39,375 bases of DNA from Clostridia bacterium (GCA_017436285.1 JAFSDL010000011.1:1-39375), one strand, 5' to 3'. Counted from the first letter of the stretch, positions 1-8,647 are shown. Made by a program: numbers and translations. Notes: generated by a model not told the origin, from the letters alone.

Positions 1-1
1 A

Positions 2-104
2 GCATAAAACATTATTTTTTCTTGTTTTTTGAGTTTTGAATATGTTTATGGGGTTCTTACAGCTTTTTTACTGTAGGAACCCCTTGGTATATATGGTTTT
101 ATGC
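2..104. repeat. Hairpin nested in an outer inverted repeat, downstream of aroF
   Basis: A 13-bp stem pairs 50-62 with 71-83 around an 8-base T-rich loop. It is perfect if one G-U pair is allowed in plus-strand RNA; in minus-strand RNA that position is an A-C mismatch. A perfect 9-bp outer repeat encloses it (GCATAAAAC at 2-10, GTTTTATGC at 96-104). It lies just past the aroF stop and could end the aromatic operon transcript, but no run of U follows the stem on the minus strand. The sign of the wobble pair suggests the RNA may instead be read on the plus strand. It could also be a small structured element of unknown role. Confidence 0.45.
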
Positions 105-138
105 GGTCTGCGCTTTTTTTACATCCCCTTCTAATTTT

Positions 139-1167
139 TTATACCTGTTCTGCAATATCGTAGATAAGTCTTTCGGTTTTTTCCCAACCGAGACAAGGGT
201 CGGTAATTGATTTACCATAGATACCGTCACCGATTTTCTGGCATCCGTCTTCAATATAGCTTTCAATCATAATACCCTTAACAAGCTTTTTGATATCATC
301 GTTATGATTTCTGCTATAAAGAATATCCTTGGAAATACGGATTTGTTCGAGATATTTTTTGCCTGAGTTAGCGTGGTTCGCATCAACAATGCACGAAGGA
401 TTTTTAAGTCCTGATTTTGCATACGCATCATAAAGATTCAACAAATCCTCATAGTGATAGTTAGAAATGTTATGACCATCTCTGTCAACAAAGCCTCTCA
501 TAATAGCGTGTGCATAGGGGTTGCCGTCGCTTTCAACCTCCCATCCTCTGTAAAGGAAGGTGTGACTGCTCTGTGCAGCAGTGATAGCATTCATCATAAC
601 AGAAATATCGCCACCTGTGGGGTTTTTCATACCAACAGGAATATCAAAGCCACTTGAAGCAAGTCTGTGCTCCTGATTTTCAACTGAGCGGGCACCGATT
701 GCAACATAGGAAAGCAAGTCGGAAAGGTAACGGAAGTTTGCAGGATAAAGCATTTCATCTGCACATGAGAAGCCATAATCACGAAGAGCGCACATATGCA
801 ATTCACGGATTGAAATGATACCGTGAAGCATATCGGGCTTTTCGTTGGGGTCGGGCTGATGAAGCATACCCTTATAGCCTGCGCCTGTTGTTCTGGGCTT
901 ACCTGTGTAAATACGGGGAACAATAACAATTTTATCCTTTACCTTTTCTCTTACCTCTGCAAGCCTTGAAATATAATCAAGAACAGGCTCCTTTGAATCT
1001 GCAGAGCAGGGTCCGATTACAAGAATAAGCTTATCAGACTCACCTGTGAAAACCTTTTTTATTTCTATATCGTTTCTGTCCTTCTGCTCTGCCATTTTGG
1101 CTGTTAAAGGAAACTGCTCCTTAATCTCCATTGGAATGGGAAGCTTTCTTTTGAAATTCATACTCAT
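139..1167 (-). CDS. aroF: 3-deoxy-7-phosphoheptulonate synthase, type I (AroFGH class)
   Basis: Condenses phosphoenolpyruvate and erythrose 4-phosphate to DAHP, the committed cytosolic step of the shikimate pathway. The 342-residue length suits the AroF/G/H (type I-alpha) class. GPCSAD is at residues 52-57 and the substrate-binding KPRTTGAGYKG segment at 90-100; DANHANSGKK lies further on. The ATG at 1167 follows AGGAG by 9 bases. It is the last gene of the aromatic operon, 19 bp after aroA. Its place under a Tyr/Phe leader is consistent with end-product control. Enzymes of this class are usually feedback inhibited, but the sequence alone does not tell me which amino acid acts here. Confidence 0.95.
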   Translation of the reverse strand: MSMNFKRKLPIPMEIKEQFPLTAKMAEQKDRNDIEIKKVFTGESDKLILVIGPCSADSKEPVLDYISRLAEVREKVKDKIVIVPRIYTGKPRTTGAGYKGMLHQPDPNEKPDMLHGIISIRELHMCALRDYGFSCADEMLYPANFRYLSDLLSYVAIGARSVENQEHRLASSGFDIPVGMKNPTGGDISVMMNAITAAQSSHTFLYRGWEVESDGNPYAHAIMRGFVDRDGHNISNYHYEDLLNLYDAYAKSGLKNPSCIVDANHANSGKKYLEQIRISKDILYSRNHNDDIKKLVKGIMIESYIEDGCQKIGDGIYGKSITDPCLGWEKTERLIYDIAEQV

Positions 1168-1186
1168 TTTTAATTTCTCCTATCTT

Positions 1187-2392
1187 TTATGTGATATCAT
1201 ATTGTATGCCCAGGGTTTTGATATCATCAAAAAACTCAGGGTAACTTTTATTAACACATTGGGCGTTTTCAAGTGTTCCGCCCACCTTACTGCACAAAAT
1301 TGCAAGCGACATTGCAATTCTGTGGTCATTGTGACAATTCAGACTCAGGGTTGGTGCTTTTATTTCACTCTCAGGAATGATTATTTCATCATCATTTACG
1401 ATTATTTCAACACCGAATTTTGAAAGCTCTGCCTTCATAGCCTCTGCTCTGTCACTCTCTTTAATTTTCAGGCGCTTTGTACCTATCAGCCTTGCACCAT
1501 TACATAGGGTGGCACAAGCCATAAGCACAGGACCTAAATCGGGACAATCTGTAATATCAAGAGTTGGTGTGCCTGCTTTTAATTCTTCAAAGAACTGTAT
1601 GTAAGCCTTGTCACCCTGATAGCTTGCTTCATTCATTCCGTTAACCTTTACATTTCCGCCTATAAGGTTAAAGGCATCAAGGAATGCAGAGTTGGACCAA
1701 TCCCCCTCAACAGAAGTGCTTTGGGGTAAATACTTTTGATTACCCTTTATATAAAAGCTTTTATCTGTTTTTCTGATTTCAACACCAAACCGGGATAAAA
1801 CATCAATTGTTATATCAACATAAGGTGCGCTCTGAAGGGGTGTTGTGAGAATAATTTGGCTATCACCCTCTAAAAGCGGAAGAGTGAAGAAAAGCCCCGT
1901 AAGAAACTGACTGCTTACATCACCACGTATTTTATATGCACCGCTTTTAAGTTCACCGCCTGCTTCAAGGCATTTTTCAGTTTTTTTGAGGTAACAACCC
2001 ATTTCACCGAAAAGCTCCTCATAAACGCTCTGAGGGCGTTCTAAAAGCCTTGGGCTACCACTAAAGGAGACTGTTTTTGAAAACAACAGGCTCAAAGGAA
2101 TTAAAAATCTCAAGGTGCTTCCGCTTTCGTTACAAAAAAGGTTAATGCACTCTTTTTTCCTTTTTATATCTATTCCGTAAACAACAGCTTTGTTGCCTTT
2201 GGTTTCTATATTTGCACCTAATTCCTTCAGGCAGGAAATTGTTGCAATAATATCATCATTGGTTCCGATATTATCAATTACACTTTTCCCTTCTGAAAGA
2301 GAGGCACATATAAGAAGCCTGTGAGCACAGCTTTTTGATGGTGGTGCATTTATTTCACCAGTAGCCACACTCGGTTTTATTGTGACATTCAT
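1187..2392 (-). CDS. aroA: 3-phosphoshikimate 1-carboxyvinyltransferase (EPSP synthase)
   Basis: Transfers the enolpyruvyl group of PEP to shikimate 3-phosphate, the sixth step of the shikimate pathway. The 401 residues form the usual two-domain enzyme. PPSKS at 17-21 supplies the N-terminal lysine and serine that bind substrate. NESGSTLRF at 88-96 is the family's first signature, DCPDLGPVL sits in the C-terminal half, and the KESDRAEAM and HNDHRIAMS segments follow. The start overlaps the aroQ stop by 4 bp (ATGA), which implies translational coupling. An EPSPS signature normally reads LFLGNAGTA in class I enzymes; this protein's NESGSTLRF is closer to divergent Firmicutes forms. Confidence 0.95.
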   Translation of the reverse strand: MNVTIKPSVATGEINAPPSKSCAHRLLICASLSEGKSVIDNIGTNDDIIATISCLKELGANIETKGNKAVVYGIDIKRKKECINLFCNESGSTLRFLIPLSLLFSKTVSFSGSPRLLERPQSVYEELFGEMGCYLKKTEKCLEAGGELKSGAYKIRGDVSSQFLTGLFFTLPLLEGDSQIILTTPLQSAPYVDITIDVLSRFGVEIRKTDKSFYIKGNQKYLPQSTSVEGDWSNSAFLDAFNLIGGNVKVNGMNEASYQGDKAYIQFFEELKAGTPTLDITDCPDLGPVLMACATLCNGARLIGTKRLKIKESDRAEAMKAELSKFGVEIIVNDDEIIIPESEIKAPTLSLNCHNDHRIAMSLAILCSKVGGTLENAQCVNKSYPEFFDDIKTLGIQYDIT

Positions 2393-2823
2393 TCTGCCAC
2401 CCTCTTTATTAAAGCATCAATTGCAAGAAGATATCCGTCAGTACCCTTTCCGCTTATTGTTTCAAAGCAGGCATTTCTTACATAGCTTATTTTTCTGAAT
2501 TCCTCACGGGAATCAACATCGGAAATATGAACCTCAACCGCAGGAATATTAACCGCCTTCAAGGCATCTAAAATTGCAATGCTTGTGTGAGTATAAGCAC
2601 CGGGGTTTATAACAATTCCGTCACAAACACCAAACGCCTTCTGAATCGCATCCACCAAATCGCCCTCGTGATTTGACTGATAGCAATTCACATCTATGCT
2701 TTTATCTTTAGCATAACCTTCAATTTTTTCAACAAGAGAATTATATGTTTCCTTGCCGTAGATATCAGGCTCTCTTATACCGAGCATATTAAGATTTGGT
2801 CCGTTAATTACAAGAATATTCAT
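2389..2823 (-). CDS. aroQ: 3-dehydroquinate dehydratase, type II
   Basis: Dehydrates 3-dehydroquinate to 3-dehydroshikimate. The 144-residue length and the motifs identify the small dodecameric type II class, unrelated to type I AroD. NGPNLNMLG is at 7-15, the catalytic tyrosine is at about 22, NPGAYTHTS spans 73-81 and EVHISDV has its catalytic histidine at 99. It starts inside the 3' end of aroE-aroK, with a 20-bp overlap, and its stop overlaps the aroA start by 4 bp. The three genes are therefore tightly packed and probably translationally coupled. Confidence 0.96.
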   Translation of the reverse strand: MNILVINGPNLNMLGIREPDIYGKETYNSLVEKIEGYAKDKSIDVNCYQSNHEGDLVDAIQKAFGVCDGIVINPGAYTHTSIAILDALKAVNIPAVEVHISDVDSREEFRKISYVRNACFETISGKGTDGYLLAIDALIKRVAE

Positions 2824-4054
2824 AATAATCCTCCTCTATTATTTTTGCAACCTCTTCAACTGCTTTTGAGCCATCAACCACAACATCCGCGCAAGCCTTA
2901 TAAAGCTCATATCTTTCATTATATCGCTTTTCTAAATCTGCTCTGTTGCTTGAAAGAGGTCTGTCGAAAGTGGTTATGAGCATTTCCAAGGGTCTGTCAA
3001 GGAAATAAATTCTTGAATTACCTTTCAGATTTTCTATATTTTCGGGATTAAGAATCGCTCCCCCACCTGTTGAAATCACCTGAGAATTCAACATTGAAAT
3101 GTCCTTTATAACATTTTTTTCAACATTCCTGAAATAACCCTCACCCTCTTGTGAGAATATTTCAGGGATGGTTCTGTCTTCTCTTTTAACAATTTCTTCG
3201 TCACTGTCAACAAAAGCCTTATTAAGCCTTTGGCAAAGCACCTTGCCCACGCTTGTTTTTCCGCTTGCGGGCATACCCACAAGAGCGATATTCATTTTCT
3301 GCTTATAAAGGTTTTGGAAAATCTCCTCAACCTTGTTATTATCAACAGGTGCATCAATAAACCTTTCAACTGCGTATGCCGCCTGAGAAACAAGCATATA
3401 AAGTCCGCCCACTGCGGTTATATTTCTATTTTTTGCGTCAAGAATAAGCTTTGATTTTAACGGATTATAAACCGCATCAAAAACCGCTTCAATCTTAGGA
3501 AGCTTGTTTAAATCAACTGCAGAAGCACCCGGGTTGGGATACATTCCGCAAGGAGTTGTGTTAATTATAATTTCGCAGTTGCTATATTTCTCATAAAGCT
3601 CGTTATATGTGATATAACCATCTTTTTTGTTTCTGGAAACCTTTAAAACTGCTTGAGCTTCCATATAATTTGCTACTGCAAAAGCGGTATTTGATGTTCC
3701 GCCGCTACCTAAAACAATAACCTTTTTCCCCTTTAAAGAAACATTTTCTTTTTCTATAAGGGCTTTAAGTCCGTAAAAATCCGTATTATAGCCGTAAAGC
3801 TTACCGCTTTTATTAACAATTGTATTTACTGCGTTAATCGATTTGGCTTCATCAGAAATCCAATCAAGATATTCTATAACATCCTGCTTATAAGGAATTG
3901 TTACATTTATTGCTTTAAAATCCTTGTTTTTGAAAAATTCAGGTAACTCTTCCCTTTTCAGTTCTTTTAAGGAATACTCATATTCCGCAAGAGCATTATG
4001 AATTTCCTTTGAAAAGCTATGCCCTAATTTTTCACCGATACAACCATATTCCAT
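2804..4054 (-). CDS. Shikimate dehydrogenase - shikimate kinase fusion (AroE-AroK)
   Basis: One 416-residue frame carries two consecutive shikimate enzymes. Residues 1 to about 250 are shikimate dehydrogenase (3-dehydroshikimate to shikimate): GHSFSK at 11-16, NVTIPYK with the catalytic Lys56, and the NADP-binding GSGGTS at 116-121. Residues 254-416 are shikimate kinase (shikimate to shikimate 3-phosphate): P-loop GMPASGKT at 260-267, DSDEE at 283-287 and the substrate-binding GGG at 330-332. Each half is close to the normal length of its free-standing enzyme. No stop, frameshift or long linker lies between them, so this is a real fusion. Its start shares one base with the aroC stop (TAATG), and its 3' end overlaps aroQ by 20 bp. 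Confidence 0.95.
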   Translation of the reverse strand: MEYGCIGEKLGHSFSKEIHNALAEYEYSLKELKREELPEFFKNKDFKAINVTIPYKQDVIEYLDWISDEAKSINAVNTIVNKSGKLYGYNTDFYGLKALIEKENVSLKGKKVIVLGSGGTSNTAFAVANYMEAQAVLKVSRNKKDGYITYNELYEKYSNCEIIINTTPCGMYPNPGASAVDLNKLPKIEAVFDAVYNPLKSKLILDAKNRNITAVGGLYMLVSQAAYAVERFIDAPVDNNKVEEIFQNLYKQKMNIALVGMPASGKTSVGKVLCQRLNKAFVDSDEEIVKREDRTIPEIFSQEGEGYFRNVEKNVIKDISMLNSQVISTGGGAILNPENIENLKGNSRIYFLDRPLEMLITTFDRPLSSNRADLEKRYNERYELYKACADVVVDGSKAVEEVAKIIEEDYYEYSCN

Positions 4055-5148
4055 TAATTATCACCAAGCCAATCGGTACCGAATTTTTGTGATAATAAAT
4101 CGCACAAGGCAAGTGCGGTTATGCTATCAACAACAACTCTTGCTCTGTGAACAATGCAAGGGTCGTGCCTGCCGTTAACACTTAATGTTGTGTTTTCTTT
4201 TTTAATAAAATCAACAGTTTCCTGCTCCTTTGATATTGAAGGAGTGGGCTTTATTGCACATCTGAAAATAACAGGCATACCATTTGTTATGCCACCGTTA
4301 ATACCGCCATTATTATTGGTTTTGGTTGTGATTTTTCCATCTGTAACAGTAAAGCAATCATTCATTTTGCTACCCAACATATCTGCACAGGAAAAGCCTG
4401 CACCAAACTCAACGCCCTTGACTGCAGGAATTGAGAAAAGAGCGTGAGAAATAACGCTTTCAACAGAATCAAACCAAGGCTCACCGACACCAACGGGCAA
4501 TCCGATTACTGCAGTTTCAAGAATACCGCCTACGCTATCACCCTGCGCACCTGCATTTTCAATATTTTTTATCATCTGCCCGCCCTTTTCATCATTGAGA
4601 ACTGCAAACATTTTATCAGAAAGAGTATTTATATTGCTTTCGTATTCTGTAAAGCTATCATCCTCAACACCCGCACATTTTGAAATATGAGTGCCAATTT
4701 TTACGCCTTTTTTCGAAAGCAAATCAATAGCAATTGCACCTGCCGCAACAAGACCTGCGGTAATCCTTCCGCTGAAATGACCGCCACCGCGATAATCCTC
4801 GCAACCATTATACTTGCAAAAAGCAGTATAATCCGCGTGCCCCGGTCTTGCTTTGCCATAAGTTTTTGAATAATCCTTGGACTGTGTGTTTTCGTTGGGA
4901 ATTACTATACATATAGGCGTACCTGTTGTTTTACCATTAAAAACACCGCTTACAATATTAAATTTATCTGCTTCCTTGCGAGGTGTTGAAATTTTGCCCA
5001 CGGGTCTTCTCAAATCAAGCTGATGTGAAATAAAATCCTCATTCACACTTATACCTGCAGGTAAGCCATCAACAACAGCACCAATAGCAGTACCGTGACT
5101 TTCTCCGAAGAGAGTTACACTCACATTATTGCCTAAAGTGTTTTTCAC
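4054..5148 (-). CDS. aroC: Chorismate synthase
   Basis: Converts EPSP to chorismate with reduced FMN, the last shikimate-pathway step. The 364 residues match the family. GESHG is at 15-19, RRPVGKISTPRKEAD runs from about 48, GARPGHADYT and DYRGGGHFSGR form the FMN and substrate-binding core, and GRHDPC lies near the C-terminus. The start overlaps the aroB stop by 4 bp (ATGA) and the stop shares a base with the next start. In Firmicutes the flavin is normally supplied reduced by a partner enzyme; I see no flavin reductase domain or gene nearby. Confidence 0.97.
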   Translation of the reverse strand: MKNTLGNNVSVTLFGESHGTAIGAVVDGLPAGISVNEDFISHQLDLRRPVGKISTPRKEADKFNIVSGVFNGKTTGTPICIVIPNENTQSKDYSKTYGKARPGHADYTAFCKYNGCEDYRGGGHFSGRITAGLVAAGAIAIDLLSKKGVKIGTHISKCAGVEDDSFTEYESNINTLSDKMFAVLNDEKGGQMIKNIENAGAQGDSVGGILETAVIGLPVGVGEPWFDSVESVISHALFSIPAVKGVEFGAGFSCADMLGSKMNDCFTVTDGKITTKTNNNGGINGGITNGMPVIFRCAIKPTPSISKEQETVDFIKKENTTLSVNGRHDPCIVHRARVVVDSITALALCDLLSQKFGTDWLGDN

Positions 5149-6158
5149 TCTGAATACGCCTCCTTTACCAATTTATCTAATTCAGGAAATGTTAAAAACT
5201 TAAATTCAAAGCTACCGATTTTCTCAACAAACACAACATTCACTCCGTTGCCCTTTGCCTTTTTATCGTGCCGAAGAGCAGTCAGTATTTCATCTGGCGA
5301 AAAGCCGAATTTTATTGGTAAATTATATTTTGTTAAAACATTTATAAGTCTTTCTCTTACACTCTCAGAACAGAATGCCAACATACCCATTGAAACACAT
5401 TCACCGTGAAGATAGTCAGAAAGACCTGCGGCAGTTTCTATTGCGTGACCTGCAGTGTGACCAAAATTGAGAACCTTACGAAGACCAAGCTCCTTTTCAT
5501 CCTCTTCCACAACCGCTTTCTTGATTTTCAAAGAGCGCTCAATGACTGTATCAATAATGTCCTCTGCATTGTTACCTTCAATAAGCTCAAAAAGCTCTTT
5601 ATCACTTGTTGCAGCCATTTTAACGCTTTCCGCCAAGCCATTATTGAACTGCCTTTTTGAAAGGGTTTTCAAAACATCCGGGTCTATAATAACTGCCTTT
5701 GGTTGATAAAAGGCACCAACAGTATTTTTGTAGCCACCAAAATCGATAGCGGTTTTTCCGCCTATTGAGGAATCCACCTGAGAAAGAAGTGTTGTGGGTA
5801 TATTGATAAAATCAACGCCTCGCATATAGGTTGCGGCAGTAAAGCCTGAAAGGTCGCCAACAACACCGCCACCAACTGCAACTATGCAATCTGCTCTTGA
5901 AAATGCATTTTCATTCAACACCTCAAGAAGCTCCTTATATGTATCAAAGGATTTGCTTTTTTCTCCCTGAGGAATAACCTTGACTACAGCCTCTTTAAAC
6001 TGCTTCGAAACCGCTTCGGCATATTGGAACGGTACACCGCTATCTGTTACTATAAGTGCTTTTTTATCAGTATTACAATACTCGGAAAGAGTGCTTATTG
6101 CGCCTCTTTCAATTGTTATATTGTAATCACCCATTGATGTTTTAACTGTTAATTTCAT
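5145..6158 (-). CDS. aroB: 3-dehydroquinate synthase
   Basis: Cyclises DAHP to 3-dehydroquinate with catalytic NAD and a divalent metal. The 337-residue length is typical. GEKSKSF at 65-71 and GGGVVGD at 96-102 bind NAD. PTTLLSQVDSSIGGKTA from residue 121 binds substrate. The metal ligands are the glutamate in GLAESVK and the histidines in NFGHTAGH and HGECVSMGM. The gene lies 4 bp after pheA and overlaps aroC by 4 bp, in the middle of the aromatic operon. Confidence 0.96.
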   Translation of the reverse strand: MKLTVKTSMGDYNITIERGAISTLSEYCNTDKKALIVTDSGVPFQYAEAVSKQFKEAVVKVIPQGEKSKSFDTYKELLEVLNENAFSRADCIVAVGGGVVGDLSGFTAATYMRGVDFINIPTTLLSQVDSSIGGKTAIDFGGYKNTVGAFYQPKAVIIDPDVLKTLSKRQFNNGLAESVKMAATSDKELFELIEGNNAEDIIDTVIERSLKIKKAVVEEDEKELGLRKVLNFGHTAGHAIETAAGLSDYLHGECVSMGMLAFCSESVRERLINVLTKYNLPIKFGFSPDEILTALRHDKKAKGNGVNVVFVEKIGSFEFKFLTFPELDKLVKEAYSE

Positions 6159-6162
6159 AACT

Positions 6163-7263
6163 TTATATACTCTGCTCTTTTCCGTATCTGCCTACAAGGC
6201 GCACGTTTGTGCAAACCTCTGACAGTTTTTCCAACATATTTTTTTCATCTTCATTTGAAAGCTTACCCTCACCCTCAAGGAAAAAATAATAATTCCATAT
6301 AACATCCTTTGAGGGACGGCTTTTTAAGGCTTTCAGGTTATATCCGCAATCACCGAAAACAGAAATCGCTTTACTTAATGAGCCCGCCTCGTCACGAACA
6401 GTAAAAAGAACAATGAAGTTCTCATCGCCCATTGATTCGCCCCTTGGAATTCGGGAGAATACTGCAAAGCGGGTTGTGTTCTTGCTATCCTTATTGATTT
6501 TGCGGTCAATGAGCTTAAGACCATATTCGTGACCTGCTTCAAGGCTACAAATAACACCAACAGACGCATCCCCATTTTGTGAAACCGCTTGAGCTGCAAG
6601 GGCGGTATTAACTGCCTCCTCTGTTTCCAGGCCTCTTTCGGAAATATATTCCGCACACTGACCTAATGCCTGAGGATGACTGATAACCCTTTTAATAGTG
6701 TTTCTGTGAGAATCAGGTGTACCGAAAAGGTGCTGCTCAACCGCCATATCATAAACACCATTAATGAAAAGAGAGCCGAAATAGGTTAAATCCATAACTC
6801 TTGCAACATCACCCTCATAGCTGTTTTCAATAGGCAGAACCGCACATTCACAATCGCCGTTTTCAACCGCCTTATAAGCAGATTTAAAATCGGAGAATGC
6901 AACAGGCTTACCGTCGGGGAAAATGCGCTTAACTGCAATTTCTGCAAAGGCACCCTTAACTCCTGAAAAAGCAATCCTCGTTCCGTCAAGAATTTTGTGT
7001 TGAAAATCCTTGGACAAATCCATAGTTTTTTTCTGAAAGTTTATGTAATATGAGCGGATTTCATCATCAGAAATCAATGCGCTGTTTTTTTCGAGAAGTG
7101 CAGCTTCTCTCACAGTATCTTCAACAGGAACACCATTTACCTTTTTATATTCGGCAACATCCTTGACTGCTTCCATTCTCTTTTCAAAAAGAACTGCAAT
7201 CTCCTTATCAATATCACCGATTGTTTTTCTGGCGTTCTGAAACTTAATTTCGTAATCAGTCAT
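6163..7263 (-). CDS. pheA: Bifunctional chorismate mutase / prephenate dehydratase (P-protein)
   Basis: Converts chorismate to prephenate and then to phenylpyruvate, the phenylalanine branch. The start at 7263 gives 366 residues: GAGGA lies 8 bases upstream and the start overlaps the aminotransferase stop by 8 bp. A longer frame from 7326 lacks a good ribosome site. The mutase domain spans about 1-88 and the dehydratase about 96-270, with TRF at 264-266. The ACT domain spans about 280-366. In the ACT domain the usual ESRP phenylalanine-binding motif reads KSRP (314-317) and GALV reads GSLS (294-297). The charge change suggests altered feedback inhibition; this is inference. Confidence 0.94.
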   Translation of the reverse strand: MTDYEIKFQNARKTIGDIDKEIAVLFEKRMEAVKDVAEYKKVNGVPVEDTVREAALLEKNSALISDDEIRSYYINFQKKTMDLSKDFQHKILDGTRIAFSGVKGAFAEIAVKRIFPDGKPVAFSDFKSAYKAVENGDCECAVLPIENSYEGDVARVMDLTYFGSLFINGVYDMAVEQHLFGTPDSHRNTIKRVISHPQALGQCAEYISERGLETEEAVNTALAAQAVSQNGDASVGVICSLEAGHEYGLKLIDRKINKDSKNTTRFAVFSRIPRGESMGDENFIVLFTVRDEAGSLSKAISVFGDCGYNLKALKSRPSKDVIWNYYFFLEGEGKLSNEDEKNMLEKLSEVCTNVRLVGRYGKEQSI

Positions 7264-8446
7264 TTTTATAATCCTCGTAAAGTGATTTAAAAGCCGGTAT
7301 TGAGCGTTCAATAAGCTCTGTATCAACGCAATAGGAAATTCTTACAAAGCCTTCAACACCAAAAGAATCGCTCGGCACAAGAAGAAGCTCGAATTTCTTT
7401 GCTCTTTCATAGAATTTATTTGCATCCTCTTCAAGTGCTTTTACAAACATATAGAATGCGCCATCGGGCTTAATAACTGTATAGCCGATTTCTGTGAGAG
7501 CATCATAAAGAATTTTTCTGTTTTTCTCATATATGGAAATATCTGCAGTATCCTCAAGGCACTCTGAAATTGTATATTGCATAAGGCTTGGTGCACAAAC
7601 ATAGCCCAGGGCTCTTCCTGAGCCACAGATTGCTGCATACACATCCCCAGCATCCTTCATATCAGGTGAAACAAAGATATAACCTATGCGCTCACCGGGT
7701 AATGAAAGAGCTTTACTGTATGAATAGCAAACGAAGGTGTTGTTGTAATAGCAAGGAATATAGGGAACCATTTCACCTGTGAAAACAAGTTCTCTGTAGG
7801 GCTCATCAGATATAACAAAAATCTCTTTATTATATTCCTTTTGCTTTTCTTTAAGTAAATCAGTTAAAGCGATTACATCCTTTTCAGGAATAATAACACC
7901 CGAGGGGTTATTGGGAGAATTCACTATGATTGCTTTTGTGTTGGGGGTAATTGCTTTTTCAAGGGCATCGAAATCAATCTGCAAATCCTCTTTTTTGCAG
8001 GCAACAACAACTAATTTTGCACCTGCCTGCTCTGCAAAAACTCTGTATTCGGGGAAAAACGGTGCAAGGGCAATAACCTCATCACCATCTTCAACAATTG
8101 CATTAAGCGTAATTGTAAGAGAGGCTGCCGCACCACAGGTCATATAAATAAGACCTGCATTTGCTTTAACACCGAATTTATTATTTATGTATTCTGCTAT
8201 TTTATTTCTGACATTCAAATCACCGGGAGCAGATGTGTAGCCGTGAAGAAGCTCTGCGGGAGTTTCTGCAATAAGCTTATTCATAACATCAGTAACCTTC
8301 TGAGGTGCGGGAACGCTTGGGTTACCCAAGCTGAAATCAAAAACATTTTCTGCTCCTATTTCAGCCTTTCTCTTTTTACCATACTCAAAAATCTCACGGA
8401 TTATTGAGCTTTTTTTACCTAATTGCATCATTTTTTCTGAAATCAT
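7256..8446 (-). CDS. PLP-dependent class I/II aminotransferase, probably aromatic
   Basis: A 396-residue fold-type I aminotransferase. NSPNNPSG is at 176-183 and SDEPY at 213-217. Lys245 in SYSKALSLPGERIGY is the expected Schiff-base lysine. It is the first structural gene of the aromatic operon, directly after the Tyr/Phe attenuator and overlapping pheA. Context therefore points to transamination of phenylpyruvate and 4-hydroxyphenylpyruvate. Sequence alone cannot exclude aspartate or another acceptor, so no symbol is given. AAGGA lies 9 bases before the ATG at 8446. Confidence 0.9.
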   Translation of the reverse strand: MISEKMMQLGKKSSIIREIFEYGKKRKAEIGAENVFDFSLGNPSVPAPQKVTDVMNKLIAETPAELLHGYTSAPGDLNVRNKIAEYINNKFGVKANAGLIYMTCGAAASLTITLNAIVEDGDEVIALAPFFPEYRVFAEQAGAKLVVVACKKEDLQIDFDALEKAITPNTKAIIVNSPNNPSGVIIPEKDVIALTDLLKEKQKEYNKEIFVISDEPYRELVFTGEMVPYIPCYYNNTFVCYSYSKALSLPGERIGYIFVSPDMKDAGDVYAAICGSGRALGYVCAPSLMQYTISECLEDTADISIYEKNRKILYDALTEIGYTVIKPDGAFYMFVKALEEDANKFYERAKKFELLLVPSDSFGVEGFVRISYCVDTELIERSIPAFKSLYEDYKND

Positions 8447-8468
8447 TGTTTAAATCCTTTCTGAAATG

Positions 8469-8522
8469 AAAAATCCGCAAACCGTTATGTTTTAAACATA
8501 GCAGAATGCGGACTGTCTATAC
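8469..8522 (-). terminator. Attenuator terminator with competing antiterminator arm
   Basis: On the minus strand TCCGCA (8512-8507) pairs with TGCGGA (8479-8474). Inside are a CTG/CGG step and a TATG/CATA step separated by small symmetric internal loops, and five U residues follow (8473-8469). Residues 8522-8509 (GTAT then AGACAGTCCG) can instead pair with 8570-8555. That alternative uses the first four bases of the terminator's 5' arm, so the two folds exclude each other. The terminator ends 22 bases before the aminotransferase ATG. Confidence 0.75.
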
Positions 8523-8535
8523 ACTTTTGTTGCAA

Positions 8536-8613
8536 TCACTTGCAAATCTGAGTGGTATGAAGACAATCCGTGTTATTATAATAAAATCGATAGTATTCAT
8601 AACTACGGAACAT
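8536..8613 (-). CDS. Tyr/Phe-rich leader peptide of the aromatic operon
   Basis: A 25-codon ORF (ATG 8613, TGA 8536) sits between the operon promoter and its attenuator. GAGAGG lies about 8 bases upstream of the ATG. The peptide begins MFRSYEYYRFYYNNT: Tyr at positions 5, 7, 8, 11 and 12 and Phe at 2 and 10, which is 7 of the first 12 residues. The antiterminator's first segment (8570-8555) lies within codons 15-20, just past the Tyr/Phe run. The stop codon falls in the loop of a small hairpin (TTGCAA - GTGA - TTGCAA). Such placement is diagnostic of transcription attenuation by ribosome stalling at scarce charged tRNA. No T-box consensus is present. Confidence 0.8.
   Translation of the reverse strand: MFRSYEYYRFYYNNTDCLHTTQICK
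8555..8570 (-). promoter_or_regulatory. Antiterminator segment 2
   Basis: CGGATTGTCT, then a two-base bulge (TC), then ATAC on the minus strand. It complements GTAT-AGACAGTCCG at 8522-8509 over 14 base pairs, with one G-U pair. It lies immediately after the Tyr/Phe codons of the leader peptide, so ribosome position can decide whether it is free to pair. Confidence 0.65.
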
Positions 8614-8647
8614 CCTAAACACCTCTCAAATAAAAATTATGCTACTC

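Noticed and set aside
454-657. Various 60-130 residue frames opposite the aro, prmA, lon and galK genes
   Set aside because: They are antisense or out-of-frame reads of well-supported genes, with no ribosome sites and atypical composition.
8540-8570. A T-box-like GTGGTA string upstream of the aromatic operon
   Set aside because: It is on the plus strand, opposite to transcription, and the rest of the T-box consensus and specifier stem is absent.
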